Shown: positions 10,876 to 23,584 of the stretch, one piece after another | Numbering within the stretch: the first letter of the stretch is position 1 | Layout: every line of letters starts with the position of its first letter | Assembly: GCA_017979445.1 (NCBI GenBank) | Contig: CM030714.1 | Location: 47,073,220 to 47,137,219 of the forward strand | Origin: Akebia trifoliata | Taxonomy: Eukaryota > Streptophyta > Magnoliopsida > Ranunculales > Lardizabalaceae | Direction: 5' to 3' | DNA: 64,000 bases | Made by a program: the position numbers and the translations under genes | The notes under the pieces: model-generated | What the model was told of the DNA's origin: nothing | Database searches by the model: none | What the model saw: the letters and a program-made list of their open reading frames with translations, nothing else

Positions 10876-11698
10876 AAATCACCGAGTTAGAGAGAATTTT
10901 TCAATTCTTGATTTAGAAATTTGGAGGATTGAAATTAAATAAATTGGAATGGAAGATCTAACGTGATTAATTAAGTAAAGTTAACCATCCACCCTCGGAT
11001 ACAAAATTTGCTTTCCATCCTTCCATTTGGTTGGAGATTTTATTCACCCAACTACTACATATTTTTTTTTGACATTTTTTTTCGTAATGTCCCACACGAC
11101 ACTTGTATGATTTTTAGTCTTTTGTTAACATGAAGTTATCTGATCTAATCTCTAGAATATTGGTTGATACGATTAGAGAAGTAGTTTCCTATTTTTTAAT
11201 TCTTACTTTGATGGAAAGTAGAGTGACAGTTACTGAATCTTCAACAGTTACTAAAGAAAATAAGTCCTCTCTCTACCCATTTAAGAAGCATTGTACAGTT
11301 TCCATCATTTATGTGTAAATGCAACTTTTCATTTAAGTAAAAGGGTTAAGAGAGAGAAACTTATCTCTTGGAGAATTCCATACTTTCATATCAAGAATTA
11401 ATTGAAGAAATGGCTATGGATTCTGGTATGTTATTTATGTTTGTGAAAATCATGATAGTCAAGATTCTTGGAATTTTATTAAGTATATATATATTTGATA
11501 AATTCAGTTTACAATTTCTTGTCAGTTTTCCCAAAAATAAAGGGATTCCTAGATACTTTGAGGAAAGAACACAATGGGAGAAATACAATACATCCCTAAC
11601 CAAGTCTATGCGCCTTTTTATCAAACATATTTTAGCAAGAAAAACCTGCTCTTCTCCAAGTTAACTTGCTGTCTTGAAGCTAGGTCATAAGAAGCTAA
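10876..11698. other. Intergenic, nothing recognised
   Basis: AT-rich non-coding sequence. The longest open frame (about 98 codons from 11368) shows no family resemblance and no coding-like composition. Confidence 0.4.
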
Positions 11699-13255
11699 GG
11701 GCCTGTTTGGATACCAGGAGCAGAACTACTCTTCCAAAGAACAGGATCTGAAGTACTCTATGGAGGAGCTGGAAAAGTAATTATGTGCAGAAATGGCGTT
11801 TGGCAATCAACTCTATGAAGTACTGGCAGAAGTACTTTTGTGCTGGAAGTTTGTTTGGGAACCATACTGACTTCTCATGACTTCTAGAAAAAAGACTAGA
11901 ATACCCTTATATTATACCAGTTACTGTTTTTTATCTTTTAGTGTCATAATATGCCTTCAAACTATATTGTTTTTGACATTTTAACTATAAATATTAATAT
12001 AATATAATATAATAAATATTAATATAATATAATATAATATTTTAAATATTAAATATTAATATAATATGTTTAAATCCATTATACTTAAAATTTTAAAAAA
12101 AAATTGACTGACTGTTTTTGACATAATATGACATAATATTAAAAAAAAATTGACAGACTGTCTTTTAATGTCATAAGATGCCTTCAAACTATACTGTTTT
12201 TTACATTTTAACTATAAATACTAATATAATATAATATAATAATATTAATATAATATAATATAATATTTTAATATTAAATATTAATATAATGTGTTTAAAT
12301 CCATTATACTCAAAATTTTAAAAAAAAATTGACAAATTGTCTTTTAGTGTCATAATATGCCTTCAAACTATATTGTTTTTGACATTTTAACTATAAATAT
12401 TAATATAATATAATATAATAAATATTAATATAATATAATATAATATTTTAAATATTAATATTAATATAATATGTTTAAATCCATTATACTTAAAATTTTA
12501 AAAAAAAATTGACTGACTGTTTTTGACATAATATGACATAATATTAAAAAAAAATTGACAGACTGTCTTTTAGTGTCATAAGATGCCTTCAAACTATACT
12601 GTTTTTTACATTTTAACTATAAATACTAATATAATATAATATAATAAATATTAATATAATATAATATAATATTTTAAATATTAAATATTAATATAATGTG
12701 TTTAAATCCATTATACTCAAAATTTTTAAAAAAAAATTGACAGATTGTCTTTTAGTGTCATAATATGCCTTCAAACTATATTGTTTTTGACATTTTAACT
12801 ATAAATATTAATATAATATAATATAATATTTTAAATATTAAATATTAATATAATGTGTTTAACTATAAATATTAATATAATATAATATAATATAATATAA
12901 TATTTTAAATATTAAATATTAATATAATGTGTTTAAATCCATTATACTCAAAATTTAAAAAAAAAAAAATATTAATAAATGTTTCTTTTGTTTGATTTAA
13001 GGGCAAATGAATTAGAAATATTTTCATAGAAAATTAATAAAGTTAGGGGTATTTTGGTAAAACGAACCGTTAGATTTTGACTCCCCGCAAGAAGAGTTTT
13101 GAGAAATAGGTTTTCTTGACTTCTTCATAAAGAGTAATTTCTTGCTCTTGCGCGGAGTAACTCTTCGAAAGAGTAGTTCATACAAACGCATCCAAACGAC
13201 TTCTAACTCCCCGCAAGAGTCAGAAGTAGCCAAGGAGTCCTATCCAAACACCTAC
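11699..13255 (+). mobile_element. PIF/Harbinger-like element with internal satellite
   Basis: Left end GGGCCTGTTTGGATACC and right end (opposite strand) GTAGGTGTTTGGATAGG, flanked by TAA at 11696-11698 and 13256-13258, the 3-bp TWA duplication expected for PIF/Harbinger. Both ends carry related GAGTAACTCTTC/GAAGTACT-type words. The centre (about 11890-12960) is a very AT-rich tandem array. No transposase was found. Confidence 0.6.
11890..12965 (+). repeat. AT-rich tandem array with dimeric higher-order period
   Basis: The marker GCCTTCAAACTATA occurs at 11953, 12180, 12359, 12585 and 12767. The spacings are 227, 179, 226 and 182, so the true repeat is a dimer of about 406 bp, present about 2.5 times. 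Each unit contains TTGACAGACTGTCTTTTA-type words, then ATAATATAATATAAT runs, and ends GTGTTTAAATCCATTATACT. Confidence 0.85.
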
Positions 13256-13335
13256 TAAGAATTCTTTAAGAGCAAAATGATTTCTTGCCATTATTGTAAA
13301 AATTATCAAAACATTAGCAAATAGGAGATGGCTTA

Positions 13336-13540
13336 CATTATGTGAAAACTAAAAAGTTTGACAAGAAAATTGGATGGGTCAAAGCCCACAAATTTTAGAA
13401 ACCAAATTTTGAAGGCTTAGAGTCATCAAATTTCTTCCATCCTACATTAATTTGATGGTTTCGGTCTGTCGAAAAATAAAATTAACAATGAAAAATTCGA
13501 CAGCCTTGGGCTGTCAAATATAGGTTTTTTTCATGTTGTG
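13336..13540 (+). mobile_element. CACTA-like MITE (copy 3), next to a LINE
   Basis: Starts CATTATGTGAAAACTAAAAA and ends TTTTTTTCATGTTGTG. The interior GGCCCACAAATTTTAGAAACC and GATGGTTTCGGTCTGTCGAA match the 5262 and 38993 copies. Flanks TTA/GTA are not identical. It directly abuts the LINE fragment at 13541, truncating that reading frame. Confidence 0.6.
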
Positions 13541-14640
13541 GTAGAAGAACACAATGTCTTGGAGCTCCAAATCTCTCCATCTTCCTTGATTCAATCATAA
13601 ACTTTAAACCTTTACTCAAAGCTTCTTCTACTAGAATAAATAGACATGGAGATGTTTCGTTTACCTGAACCCAAAAAACAACACTGAATAAGCAACCCCT
13701 AATGAGTTTGATAAAACCATCAGAAAACCCCAACTTCTTGAGGTCCTCAAGAAAATACCTCCATTCTTGTCTATCATAAGCCTTCTTTATGTCGATCTTC
13801 AATGCTATATTACTGCCTCTGAGCCTATTAAGATCATCTATAATCTCGTGTGCAAAGATCACATAATAATAAATATTCCTCCCCTTCACAAATACCTTGA
13901 TCGGGGGATAAATTAAAGGAAAAAATCTCCACTAAACAATTAACCAAGATATTATAGATAATCAAATGTACCTCTATTTTTGGAATGAGGGCTATTGCAA
14001 TGGAATTCACTGCCTTGGGCATGATTTCCTTGTTGAAGAAATTGACCCCCACTTTTAGAAGATCTTCTTTGAGGATATCCCCGAAAAACCATCTAAAACC
14101 ATAGCTGCGTGTGCATTCATCGAAGACATTGCATCATAGTCTTCCTTTTCATTTCGAATATAGCACAGAACCTATTTGTTTTGCTCACTTTAAACCACCC
14201 TTCTTAGGCCTTCCAAGATATTAAGATAGGAAGAACCATCCCTTAGAAGAAAAAAGATGCTCGAAACTCTAAAACCCCTGCTTCACCAATTTCCTTAGGA
14301 TCTTCGATGAAAGTACCATTTTTCTTATTTAGTTTTCTTGATAGTATTGCGAGCTCATCTAACCTTAGCTAACAATGACATGAAAAATTTTGGCATTTTT
14401 ATCACCATTTTGAAGCCAAGAGATCCTGGGTTTTTTATGCCATAAGGACTCCTCAAAATTCATACAAGTAGCATAATCTCATTTCACCTTCTGACATTGC
14501 ACATAAACATCCGAGTTATCTTGGATCATAGATGAATCAATGAGATGGACAATTCACATTGACTATTTCACTCTGGTCACTTCCAAGACGAGGATGACTT
14601 GAGCCATCTTAGTCTCGGGCAAGTTTTTAAACAATGAATA
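13541..14640 (-). mobile_element. LINE (L1-type) reverse transcriptase fragment
   Basis: Read on the minus strand in several frames. Around 14380-14420, SWLQNGDKNAKIFH corresponds to the L1 WLKxGDRNTKFFH block. Around 14000-14080, FFNKEIMPKAVNSIAIALIPK is the pre-RT block. Around 13870-13910, LSPDQGI then EGEEYLL is followed, after a frameshift, by ALKIDIKKAYDRQEW (RT domain, 13760-13820) and FSDGFIKLIRGCLFSV. The segment that should contain the RQGDPLSP block is deleted: VNETSP joins directly to CLFILVEEAL. No endonuclease or poly(A) end is visible. Non-functional. Confidence 0.85.
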
Positions 14641-15610
14641 CAAGGACTTGCATTAGAAAGACCCATCAGGCTATGGAGAAGGAGGATGGGGATGTACTAT
14701 CATTGCTAAAAATCGTGGAGCCAATGAGTTCTTCGAACCCATAGAGATGCAGGCAAGAAGATTGAAAGATTCAAAGCTAATTTGAAGCAAAAGATTATAA
14801 ACATGAAAGGAGGGGACTACATTTTAGAAAGATTAGTAAAGGATAGTTTTGACCACTTATTTAGAGCTTCATTCGATAGACTTCAAAATTCTACTTTTGA
14901 ACGAGGACTTAGAACCTGTTTTTTGATAGAAAGTGGCTAGGAAGAAAGTAATTTTTAGAAAGTAGAAAATAATTTTCTTTTACTTTTTAAGAAATCATGA
15001 TATTTTCTTTTTAAAAGTAATTTTTTAAAATGAATCCAAACAAATTTTTTAACTTCGGAAGTCAAAAAGTTACTTTTGACATTGGATAATGTTAGCCCCC
15101 TAACTATTGAGCACGGATGGACTGCGTGTCAGAGGCTATACTACACGCTACCAACACGGGCAAGAACAGTGATTAAATAAGAAAAAAATTTAACCTGTAA
15201 TATTGTCCCCGTGACAGATTCTTATTATGGAAGCCCTACAAGAGAATTAGTGTTTTCTCCCATCGTCTTCATATGAAAAGAAATTACTTTAATTCGTGAT
15301 TTTTTATCTTTGGGTTCTGGCCTCTCTTTTTTCCATCAAGGTCTCGGAACCCTTTAATTTGTTCACTCATGGGCTTAGTCTACTATGACTTTGCATTGGG
15401 CCACATTCACAAATGTGGTTTTGAGCCCAATAGTCTTCAATTCTACGCCAGCTTAATAAATTGACCAGGCTCACTCAATCAAGTTTGACTTGATGAAACA
15501 ATGGTTCAGATCCAATGGCCAATCAAGCTAATATTTGTTATGCATGTCTACCAAAATCTAGTACGAGTCTTAAATCTTTCTTTTTTTTTTTTCATTTTTT
15601 TTTTTGAGTC
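14641..15610. other. Intergenic; weak repeat fragments only
   Basis: Non-coding. About 14940-15070 resembles one half of a small MITE (CCTGTTTTTTGATAGAAAG to GAATCCAAACAAA). Nothing else could be supported. Confidence 0.35.
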
Positions 15611-15748
15611 GTGCTGAGTGACTCAGGCTGAATATCACATTTCTTGACGTGAAAGTGGATAGGAACCTAGATGTTTTCACTATGGTTCCATCCACTTTCA
15701 CTTCAAGAACTGCAAAATGAGGTACCAAGAGCTGGGGTCACTTTGGCA
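15611..15748 (+). repeat. Foldback element, apex lost
   Basis: Palindrome with outer arms GTGCTGAGTGACTCAGG and GAGCTGGGGTCACTTTGGCA, and inner arms TTGACGTGAAAGTGGAT and ATCCACTTTCACTTCAAG around GGAACC-TAGATG. It is related to 45630-45765 and 23410-23584 but the GAGATACA loop is deleted. Confidence 0.65.
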
Positions 15749-16654
15749 GTATTGCTTTTATCTTTCTCAAGGTCTACTCTTGAGCCTTAATTATCTCAAG
15801 GTGACATGTGTCTATTTCACATCAACTTTTACTAATGCCACACCAATTCAAAAAAACATATACACTTAACTTGAAAAAATGAGTTGTGACCCTGGAATTA
15901 TAACAGAAAATCAAAAGCCTTTCTTCACATTTCCAAGATACTTTGAGCTTTCACTGCTAATTTTGACAGCACAGTGGCAAGATCTGTGACATAAAAAATC
16001 TGACCGTTTACAGTGAAGTATGCAATATATTTAAAACCTCTTTATAAGGAACTCTTGAGGGGTTGTTCTTATTTTCCCTCAAAACACATAAAAATCCAAA
16101 TGTTCAAGTAGAGACAAAACAAGGGTCCCTCTTCACTAAATGGTAAGAGAGACATATTGAGGACCAACAACACATAACTACCCTCATTAACTATTAGAGC
16201 TGTCCCTGCCTGGTTGAGATGTAGTACCAAACTTAAACCTCAGTACAAACTTCTCAGAAGTAGATAAAAGCATTTATAACTCTATTTAGCTATCCATTCA
16301 AATTCAAAGATGAAAACAAAAGGAAGATACCTCACACATATTTGGAATTTTTTTTTTTTTTTTTTCCAAATTTCAATAACTACTACTAAATGTAGTAAAT
16401 AGACGAAGCACAAATTCCATTGAAATTAAGAATCAAAGAGACACCATAGAGGACAACCAAACAAAGGCACCAACAAACATAGGAAACAGTAACATTCAAT
16501 GAGAGATCTTTATGGAGGTTTTGAGGGTTAATTAATTTACAATGTGTTGAAGCTGTCTCTCAAGAACTTACTTCCAAACCCTTCACTCTCTCCCCCATGA
16601 AACTAAACACCAGAGGGGAGATGAGAAATTAGTAAACCTGTCTAACTAAAATCC
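15749..16654. other. Downstream flank of the receptor kinase gene
   Basis: Holds the 3' flank, presumably including the 3' UTR, of the minus-strand kinase gene. A T-run of about 20 lies at 16349-16367. No other gene is seen. Confidence 0.4.
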
Positions 16655-19600
16655 TCAAACAACACTCCCCTGATCAGAGTTATCTTCGTAGTAATACGGA
16701 GACAAAGTTGAGTCTTTTTTTATAGAATTGGACTTGTTCACCGCGTTGAGTTCTTGCAGCATCTTTACCACTCTACGCATTGAAGGGCGGTTAATGGGGA
16801 GTGGACTACTGCATTGTAAACCGATTTTAAGAACCCTGCATATTTCTTCCTTGAAACAAGCGTCAAGTTTGGGATCGATCACATGATCGACGCCATTCTG
16901 GTCTAAAGTGGTGCAGACCCATTTCACCAAATCCTTTTCCCCGAACTCAGGATCAATAGGACGTCTACCCGTCACAAGTTCAAGAATTACTACACCGAAG
17001 CTGTATGTGTCACTCTTCTCGTTCACGCGGAGGGTGTACGCATACTCTGCATTAGGTTTAAGATCAATGATGGCAGTTTTAATCAAAATCGATGCATCAC
17101 AAATGTCAATAATACAAAGAAATATCAAATTAGTGGTGAAAATGGATTATAGTTGTACATGAATGACCATCTCTCTAAATAGAGGTTTTAGACTAAAAGG
17201 AAAGAACAGACTATAAATGGTACTAAAGAAATCATGAATCACGGTGACTGTTAATAACTAAAATTCAAACGGACCAAGTAGAGAGATGTATTGCAAATAA
17301 TTGTGCAATTGGATACCCAAAATGAAAAACAGAACTAATTCAAGTTAATGAGATGGGAAATAAATAGAGATCAAGAAACCAAAAAGACAAACCTGGAGCA
17401 ATATAACCACATGAACCAGCAATTATCGACATTGATTTGGGCCCCTTGCCAACAGCATCAACCACCTTGGCTACCCCAAAATCAGCCACCCGTGCTCCGA
17501 AATCCCCATCCAACAAGATATTATTTGATTTCACATCACGATGAACAATTGGAGGTATACAATCATGATGCAAATATGATAGCCCCTCAGCAGCATCCAA
17601 TGCAATTTTATACCTCATTGGCCAATCCAGTAAACCTCCCTTACTACTATGCAACAAATCGCCTAAGCTCCCATTCGGCATGTACTCGTAAACAAGAAGC
17701 TTACTATCCCGACTCGTGCAACAACACCATAACCTCACAATATTCTTATGTCGGATCTTGCCCAATGTCTCAACCTCCACTTCGAACCCATCGTTTGCAA
17801 TCCGACCCTTTTCATCATCTTCTTTGTTCGATCCACCCCATAACTTCTTCACCGCGACGGCCTCCCCATTACTAAGAACAGCCTTATAAACCTTCCCCGA
17901 AGCACCACTTCCAATCACATTATCTTCATCAAGACAATCCATGATCTCATATTCACTAAAACCCAATTTGTGGAAAGATGTTAACATCCATTTCGATTTT
18001 TCGATACCTCTCTTCCCCTTCTTGTAATTCCGATACTTCAAGTAGAACCAAACAACCCCAACAATTAGAACGAGACCAGCAAGTATAAAGATTGATCGAA
18101 GAATCCAAACAGAACTACCATTCCTATCATCATTTCCACTCGGACACAAACCCTCCAAATCTCCACACAATCCCGGATTACCCAAGAAGCTATCCTTGTA
18201 ACTTTCTTTTGCATACAATGGTGGGAGGTCCCCAGAAAGACGATTATTAGATAAATTGAATAGATTGAGCTTCAAATTCTGCAATTCAAGAGGGATTTTT
18301 CCACTGAAATGATTTCCCGATAAATCAAGATAATTAAGAACTGGTAAGCTCCCAAGTTCCGCAGGGATTTCTCCCGAAAACCCATTATTCGCCAAATTTA
18401 ATTCATTGAGCTTCTTCCACGACCTGATTCCCTTTGGAAGCTTACCATTAAGCCCATTTTTATGAAGATCGAGTCGCCCAAGCTGTGTAAGATTCACCAA
18501 TGTCGCAGGAATCAGCCCACTAAGCATATTATCACTAGCAGAGAAATCAACCAAATTCTCCAACAACCCAATCTCATCTGGAATATTTCCACTAAATTGA
18601 TTTCTTGATAAGAGCAAAACTGATAGATTAGATGCAAAAGAGAGATCTTTCGTGATCACACCGGAGAACGAATTCTCCATAAGTTCGATCAACGACACAA
18701 AGGGAAGACCCCAAAGACCCGCGGGAACCTCACCGGAGAGCTTATTATTCCTCAATCGGATTCTGGTCAAACTCCGGCATTGCCCAAGATTCTCTGGAAT
18801 CTTCCCAGAAAACAAATTATAGATCATAAGCAGCTCTTCTAAAACCCCTTTTTCACACAAATTCTCTGGAATCTCCCCAGAAAATTGATTTTCCGAAACA
18901 TCAATCCACTGTAAAGGTGAATTCTTTCCAAGATTTCTTGGGAGTTCTCCTGTAAGTCGATTATTAAACAATCTAAGCTCATAGAGATTCGGGGAAAGAG
19001 CAATACTTTGTGGAAGATTTCCCTCAAATCGATTGTTATAGAGATTGAGTGATCCGAGTGGCAACGAGCACAACTCGTCTGGAATCGGTCCAGACAATTT
19101 GTTCATCGACGCGTCGAGTCTTCTCAACTCAGTGAGTTTCGACATTCCGAGTGGAAACCCGCCCGATAACGAGTTGTTGTAGATCTCGATTTGAACAACA
19201 CTTGAGAGTTCTGTGATTGAGTTTGGAATCGGTCCATGGAGATCATTAATCGACAAGTCGAAATCTATCACGTTTTTAAGCCGGTGGAGTGTGTCCGGAA
19301 TCTGACCCACGAGGTTACAACCGGCGAGCCAGAATATTTCGAGTCGAGTTAAGTTACCGAATTCCGGCGGGATTTGACTCGGAGCGTACGGGTTGTAAGA
19401 GAGATTAAGCTGTTTAAGAGTGTAAATGCTGCCGAGAAAGGAAGGTATTGTACCGTTGAGAAAATTTCCAACGAGTGAGAGGACTTCAAGTCGCTGGAAC
19501 TCAGAGAAACTCGGTGGGATATCGCCGGATAAGTTGTTTGCGGAGAGGTCGAGGTAGAGAAGGTTTGGGATATCAGATAGGGTGGAAGGGATGGGACCCA

Positions 19601-19964
19601 CGAAGAAATTTTGAGAGAGGATCAGATGGGTGAGATTGCGACACGTGGAGATATCTAGAGGGATTGACTGGTTGATGGAGTTGTTGGAGAGAGAGAGGTA
19701 AGAAAGGTTGTGGAGACGACAGAGGAGAGAAGGGAAGGAACCAGCAAGGTTTGAGTTGGAAAGGTCGACTGAGTTGACAGAACGAGTTGCTGGGTCGCAT
19801 GTGATGCCTGTCCAGTGACATGGAGTATCGTCTCTTTCGTTCCAGTTGGAGAGGACTCGGTCTGGGTCGTCGAGTTGGAGTTTGACTTGTTGGAGGTAGA
19901 GACCTTCTTGGTTTAGAGAGAGAACCAGAGTTGGGGAGAGAAGAAAGAAGAGTAAGAGAAGCAT
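16655..19964 (-). CDS. HSL1: LRR receptor-like kinase, HAESA-LIKE1 type
   Basis: Two exons on the minus strand: 19964-17393 and 17046-16655, separated by a 346-bp intron (GT-AG) that splits the APE codon of the kinase activation segment. The product is 987 aa. Order: signal peptide (1-16); LRR cap with TPCHWTGITC; about 20 leucine-rich repeats; second cysteine pair in NPGLCGDLEGLC; one membrane span (about 619-643, IFILAGLVLIVGVVWFYLKY); intracellular kinase from about 680. Kinase motifs are all present: GSGASGKV loop, VAVKK lysine, HRDVKSNN, DFG, APEY, and the tail SDQGSVV. The phrases LNQEGLYLQQVKLQLDDPD, AGSCGYIAP and SPLPINRPSMRRVVKMLQE match the HAESA/HSL clade, closest to HSL1. In Arabidopsis this clade perceives IDA/CLE-type peptides with SERK co-receptors at the plasma membrane. 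Orthology is inferred. Confidence 0.95.
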
Positions 19965-20027
19965 CGTTCAGAGAGAGAGAGAGAGAGGGTTTGGACGTAA
20001 ATATAATAAGGAGAAGGTGAGATTTAA

Positions 20028-20031
<4 letters not shown>

Positions 20032-20070
<39 letters not shown>
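20032..20070 (+). repeat. (GA)n microsatellite upstream of the kinase gene
   Basis: A (GA)n tract 70-105 bp upstream of the minus-strand start codon. With a second GA tract at 19970-19988 it reads as a CT-rich leader or promoter tract in the sense of transcription. Confidence 0.9.
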
Positions 20071-20072
<2 letters not shown>

Positions 20073-20406
20073 AGAGGAGAAGGGAAGGAGAGAGAAGAGA
20101 GGAGTTCCACCTCCAAGAGGGTATCATCATGAAAGAGGAGAGGAGGCTTTGAAAAGAGTATGCAAAGTTCTGATGGATGGATGGACGGATGTTACTATGA
20201 CTTAAGATTTGAAAGGAATAGTTGATATTGTCGCACCAAAATAAATTTTGTGACACACCAAATAAAATAAAAAATTTAATATGATATACATATTTGAATT
20301 TTGAACATACTACCATTCTAAGCACAAAGCAATTTTTTAAGAAATTCTATTGTCACGTCATTTTTTTACTTAAAACACACCAATCCTTTTTAAAGTAGAT
20401 AATTAT

Positions 20407-20504
20407 ACATCTGGACTGGTGTGTTATAAGTAAAAATTAGTATGTAAATAACTCTACATCTAGACTGGTGTGTTATAAGTAAAAATTAGTGTGTAAATAA
20501 CAAC
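20407..20504 (+). repeat. 49-bp tandem duplication
   Basis: Two adjacent copies with period 49, each starting ACATCT-GACTGGTGTGTTAT and differing at a few bases. Confidence 0.85.
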
Positions 20505-20522
20505 TCTTTTTCTTTTTTTTTT

Positions 20523-20679
20523 TGTCGTGATAATCTGACACTCTTTTTTCATACACCCTCATCACAGAACTGCAAATCCTTTGCTTCAAGATACACAAGA
20601 AAATGATTTATGTTTCTGTAACTGCTAGGTCAGGAAGTATAGGGGTGTTATAAAAAAGAATGTCAGATTATCATTGGTC
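20523..20679 (+). repeat. Foldback element, apex family
   Basis: Outer arms GTCGTGATAATCTGACA and TGTCAGATTATCATTGG, apex CTTCAAGATACACAAGAAAA. Both flanks are T-runs, so an exact target duplication cannot be read. Confidence 0.7.
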
Positions 20680-23409
20680 TTTTTTTCTTTCTTTTTAGTT
20701 CTTTGAAATAATTTTAAATTAATGTATAATATAACTCTTTTTAATTGGTTTGATGATATAAATTAGAATAAGTTTTAGTAAATAAGTGAGATATCAATAT
20801 TTTCAAATTGACAATATATCCCTTACCTATTTACATAAATAAACTAATGAAATTGATCTAGAGGCTTTCGTCTTTAGTATGTATCTATAAAAAAATTAAT
20901 TTTTCTTTTCAAAATCAATCATCTTTCATTCATGATGGGTATCTTTTCCCTCTATCTTCAATCTTAGGATTATATTAATTTCAACTTCTAAATATAAAAA
21001 CTGAACATAAGATTGAAGGAAAATTTACAAGAAGATAAGACAAAATTAAAAATCATGGATTGAAGATGAGGTTAAAAAGATTATAAATAATTTACGTTAG
21101 AGACTAAAGAGTTTGAACCTGATAAATTTTTTAGTAAAAAAATCAAGGATCTTTGATTATAAGTTGAAAATGAGGGCATGGAGATCAAAGGAGAGATCAA
21201 GATAGCAAAAGGCATGTTATCAATTTGAAAGCACGGAGGATCTCAAATATTCAAATGAGGATAGGTATGCCTAAATCATCCCCGTAGACTTTCCTTCTTT
21301 CTTTCTGGTTTTTTTTTTTTTTTTCGAAGGAGAGGGTATTTTATCAGAAAAAAAAAAAACTACTAAATACATGCATGATGCCTATGAAGTGCATGCATCA
21401 TCGTTTATCCATGTCAATTCTATAACATTAATTATATTATCTACATGTTAACATCCAATACAACCGGCCTAGAATTTAATGTACTAATTTCTTCAAAAAA
21501 TATCCTAGTGTCCTCAAGTGTGTTGTCAATTCAAAAGTTTTGGCACACTCAATACACACATGAATAAATGAAAAGAGTTAAGATATTTTCATGTAATTAA
21601 GCAACGGAAACATGTACAAGTTGTACCTCACTACGTTGAAAGAAATCAATTTTTTGAAATAATTTGGCAAAATAGTAACACCCAAAATGATGCTTTTAAG
21701 TATAATCATGGTGACAACTTAAAATTAGACTTACCATAGAATATATCAAGTATTATAATTTTTGTTATTTATAAAGGATATTATTCTTGAAAATACTAGT
21801 TGTCATAGCCTTATTTAATGACATTAATTTTTATTATACAATATTATTAAAAGTAATGTTTTTCAAAGTTGCATAATAATTGTATATGGGAAATTTTTAC
21901 AACCAATGCTTCCCATACATGTGTCACCTTGAAACTTATTTTGAATGGAGTGCTACTGGGGGCCAATAAAGTAAGTGAAATATGATACCTCAAGACAAGA
22001 TATAATCTTACTTAGATACATCTGAGCCCCAAATATTAAACACCACGACCAGCCAAAGGGATGTTTCTCCCTAAATGGGAAACACCCCTCGCGGAGGAAT
22101 AGGTTAGTCGACGTTACAAATTCAGGAGTCGAATAATCGTGGATTCTTGAGATTATGGAACAATCTTTAATTCAAAGATTGATTAAAAATGATCTTTACA
22201 TAGAAATTTTTTTGACAACATTCTGGAGATGAAACTAAAGAACTCGAAGGAGGAAGGAAGGAAAAAAAAAAAAAAGACAAGGTGTTTTGGTCTTGTCACA
22301 TGAATCAATGAACCATGACTTTTAGTCAAGGGGTAATGCTTGTATCAAACATTTTATACTTGGGTGATTCTAAGTTGTGTTAAAATATATGTTTTATTTG
22401 ATGACTTCGAAAGTTAATTTAGACTTGAGAGGGACCCACAGATTTTATGCTTGATACGCCTATTTGCAAGGCAACTTAGGTCAGATTCAAACGAGGTGGA
22501 TTCTATCCACGCCATATTATTCTTCTCTACGCAGAAGACTCTGAGCACAAATTTCCCGTAGGGTCAGGAAACTGAAAGTTTTCCTGACAACTACCCCTCC
22601 ATTTCTAAAGAATATTTGGGATACCCCAGTAGTTTCAAACTAATGAGTCACCACCCCCCTTACCTCTGTTCTCCCCAAGATACTAACTGAAAATGACATA
22701 AGTACCCTTATCTATAAACCTAGTTTTACTCCCTAAATAAAGTATTTATTTATTTTTACCTGAAAGGGTATCCTCTTCATAATACTTTCATTACCTTATT
22801 TTTATACCGTTATTGTGAAACTTCAGATAAAATATCATTCAAAAGAAGGGTATAACTATAAATTAATGCCAAAATGGATATATGCCTTTTTGGTAAATAT
22901 TTTAAACATGCATATGTAGCAATAATTTCTTAATCACACATACCTGTATTTGTACTTTCCTCTACCTTTTAAGGTTTGATGGACTTATTTAACAGAATTA
23001 ATTAATTAATTAATTACTAGTATATATATATATATATATATTTAAAATAGATTGAGTAACAATTCCAATTATTAATGTGTTGGTGCCCCAAAAAATGAGG
23101 GATAAAATAGTAGACCACGTTACTGTGCTGGCATTGACATTAATTGAATCAACAATCAGGACCGTTGATTGGTGGACCATCACTTAAATGATTAAAATAA
23201 AATAAAAATGGACAGTTTAAATTAAAAAACAAGCTCATCATGGTGGTTAGGCTTGTTATAATAGTATGACTTGGGGGGGGGGGGGGGGGGGGTTCAACGG
23301 TCGTGGTAAGCCACGTCATGGCTTCATTTATCATTATGTTTTGGATAATGTTTGATATACTCGCCAGATGTTTTCAAATGAATAACCTACCCCTTAACTA
23401 AGTCATCAA
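20680..23409. other. Intergenic, degenerate repeats and simple sequence
   Basis: No gene seen. About 20880-21270 carries fragments of the dispersed repeat noted at 2640-3110. (TTAA)n and (TA)n tracts lie at about 22996-23041. About 22600-22900 resembles the repeats near 50735 and 51879 (ATATTTGGGATACCCC). Confidence 0.4.
23273..23292 (+). repeat. Homopolymer of 20 G
   Basis: An uninterrupted run of 20 guanines in an otherwise AT-rich intergenic region. Confidence 0.9.
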
Positions 23410-23584
23410 ATGCTGAAGTGACCTTAAATTTCTACCTCACATCACACATTCCTGACGTGGAAGTGTGTAAGAATCATAAATGCTTCTCATCGAGATACAA
23501 GTGAAAATCATCTATGATTCCTACACACTTCCACATAAGGAAAGTGTGATGTGAGAGACAACCTTAAGGTCACTCTATCACAAC
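23410..23584 (+). repeat. Foldback element, apex family
   Basis: Outer arms GAAGTGACCTTAA and TTAAGGTCACTCTATCACAAC, middle arms CTCACATCACAC and GTGTGATGTGAG, inner GACGTGGAAGTGTGTAAGAA and CTACACACTTCCACAT. The apex CATCGAGATACAAGTGAAAA is one of the best-preserved copies of the shared core. Confidence 0.8.

Noticed and set aside
11368..11664. 98-codon frame
   Set aside because: AT-driven composition, no recognisable domain, no promoter or homologous neighbour.
17348..17875. 175-codon open frame on + antisense to the kinase gene
   Set aside because: It lies wholly inside the conserved kinase exon on the opposite strand and has no family resemblance; it is a shadow of the real frame.
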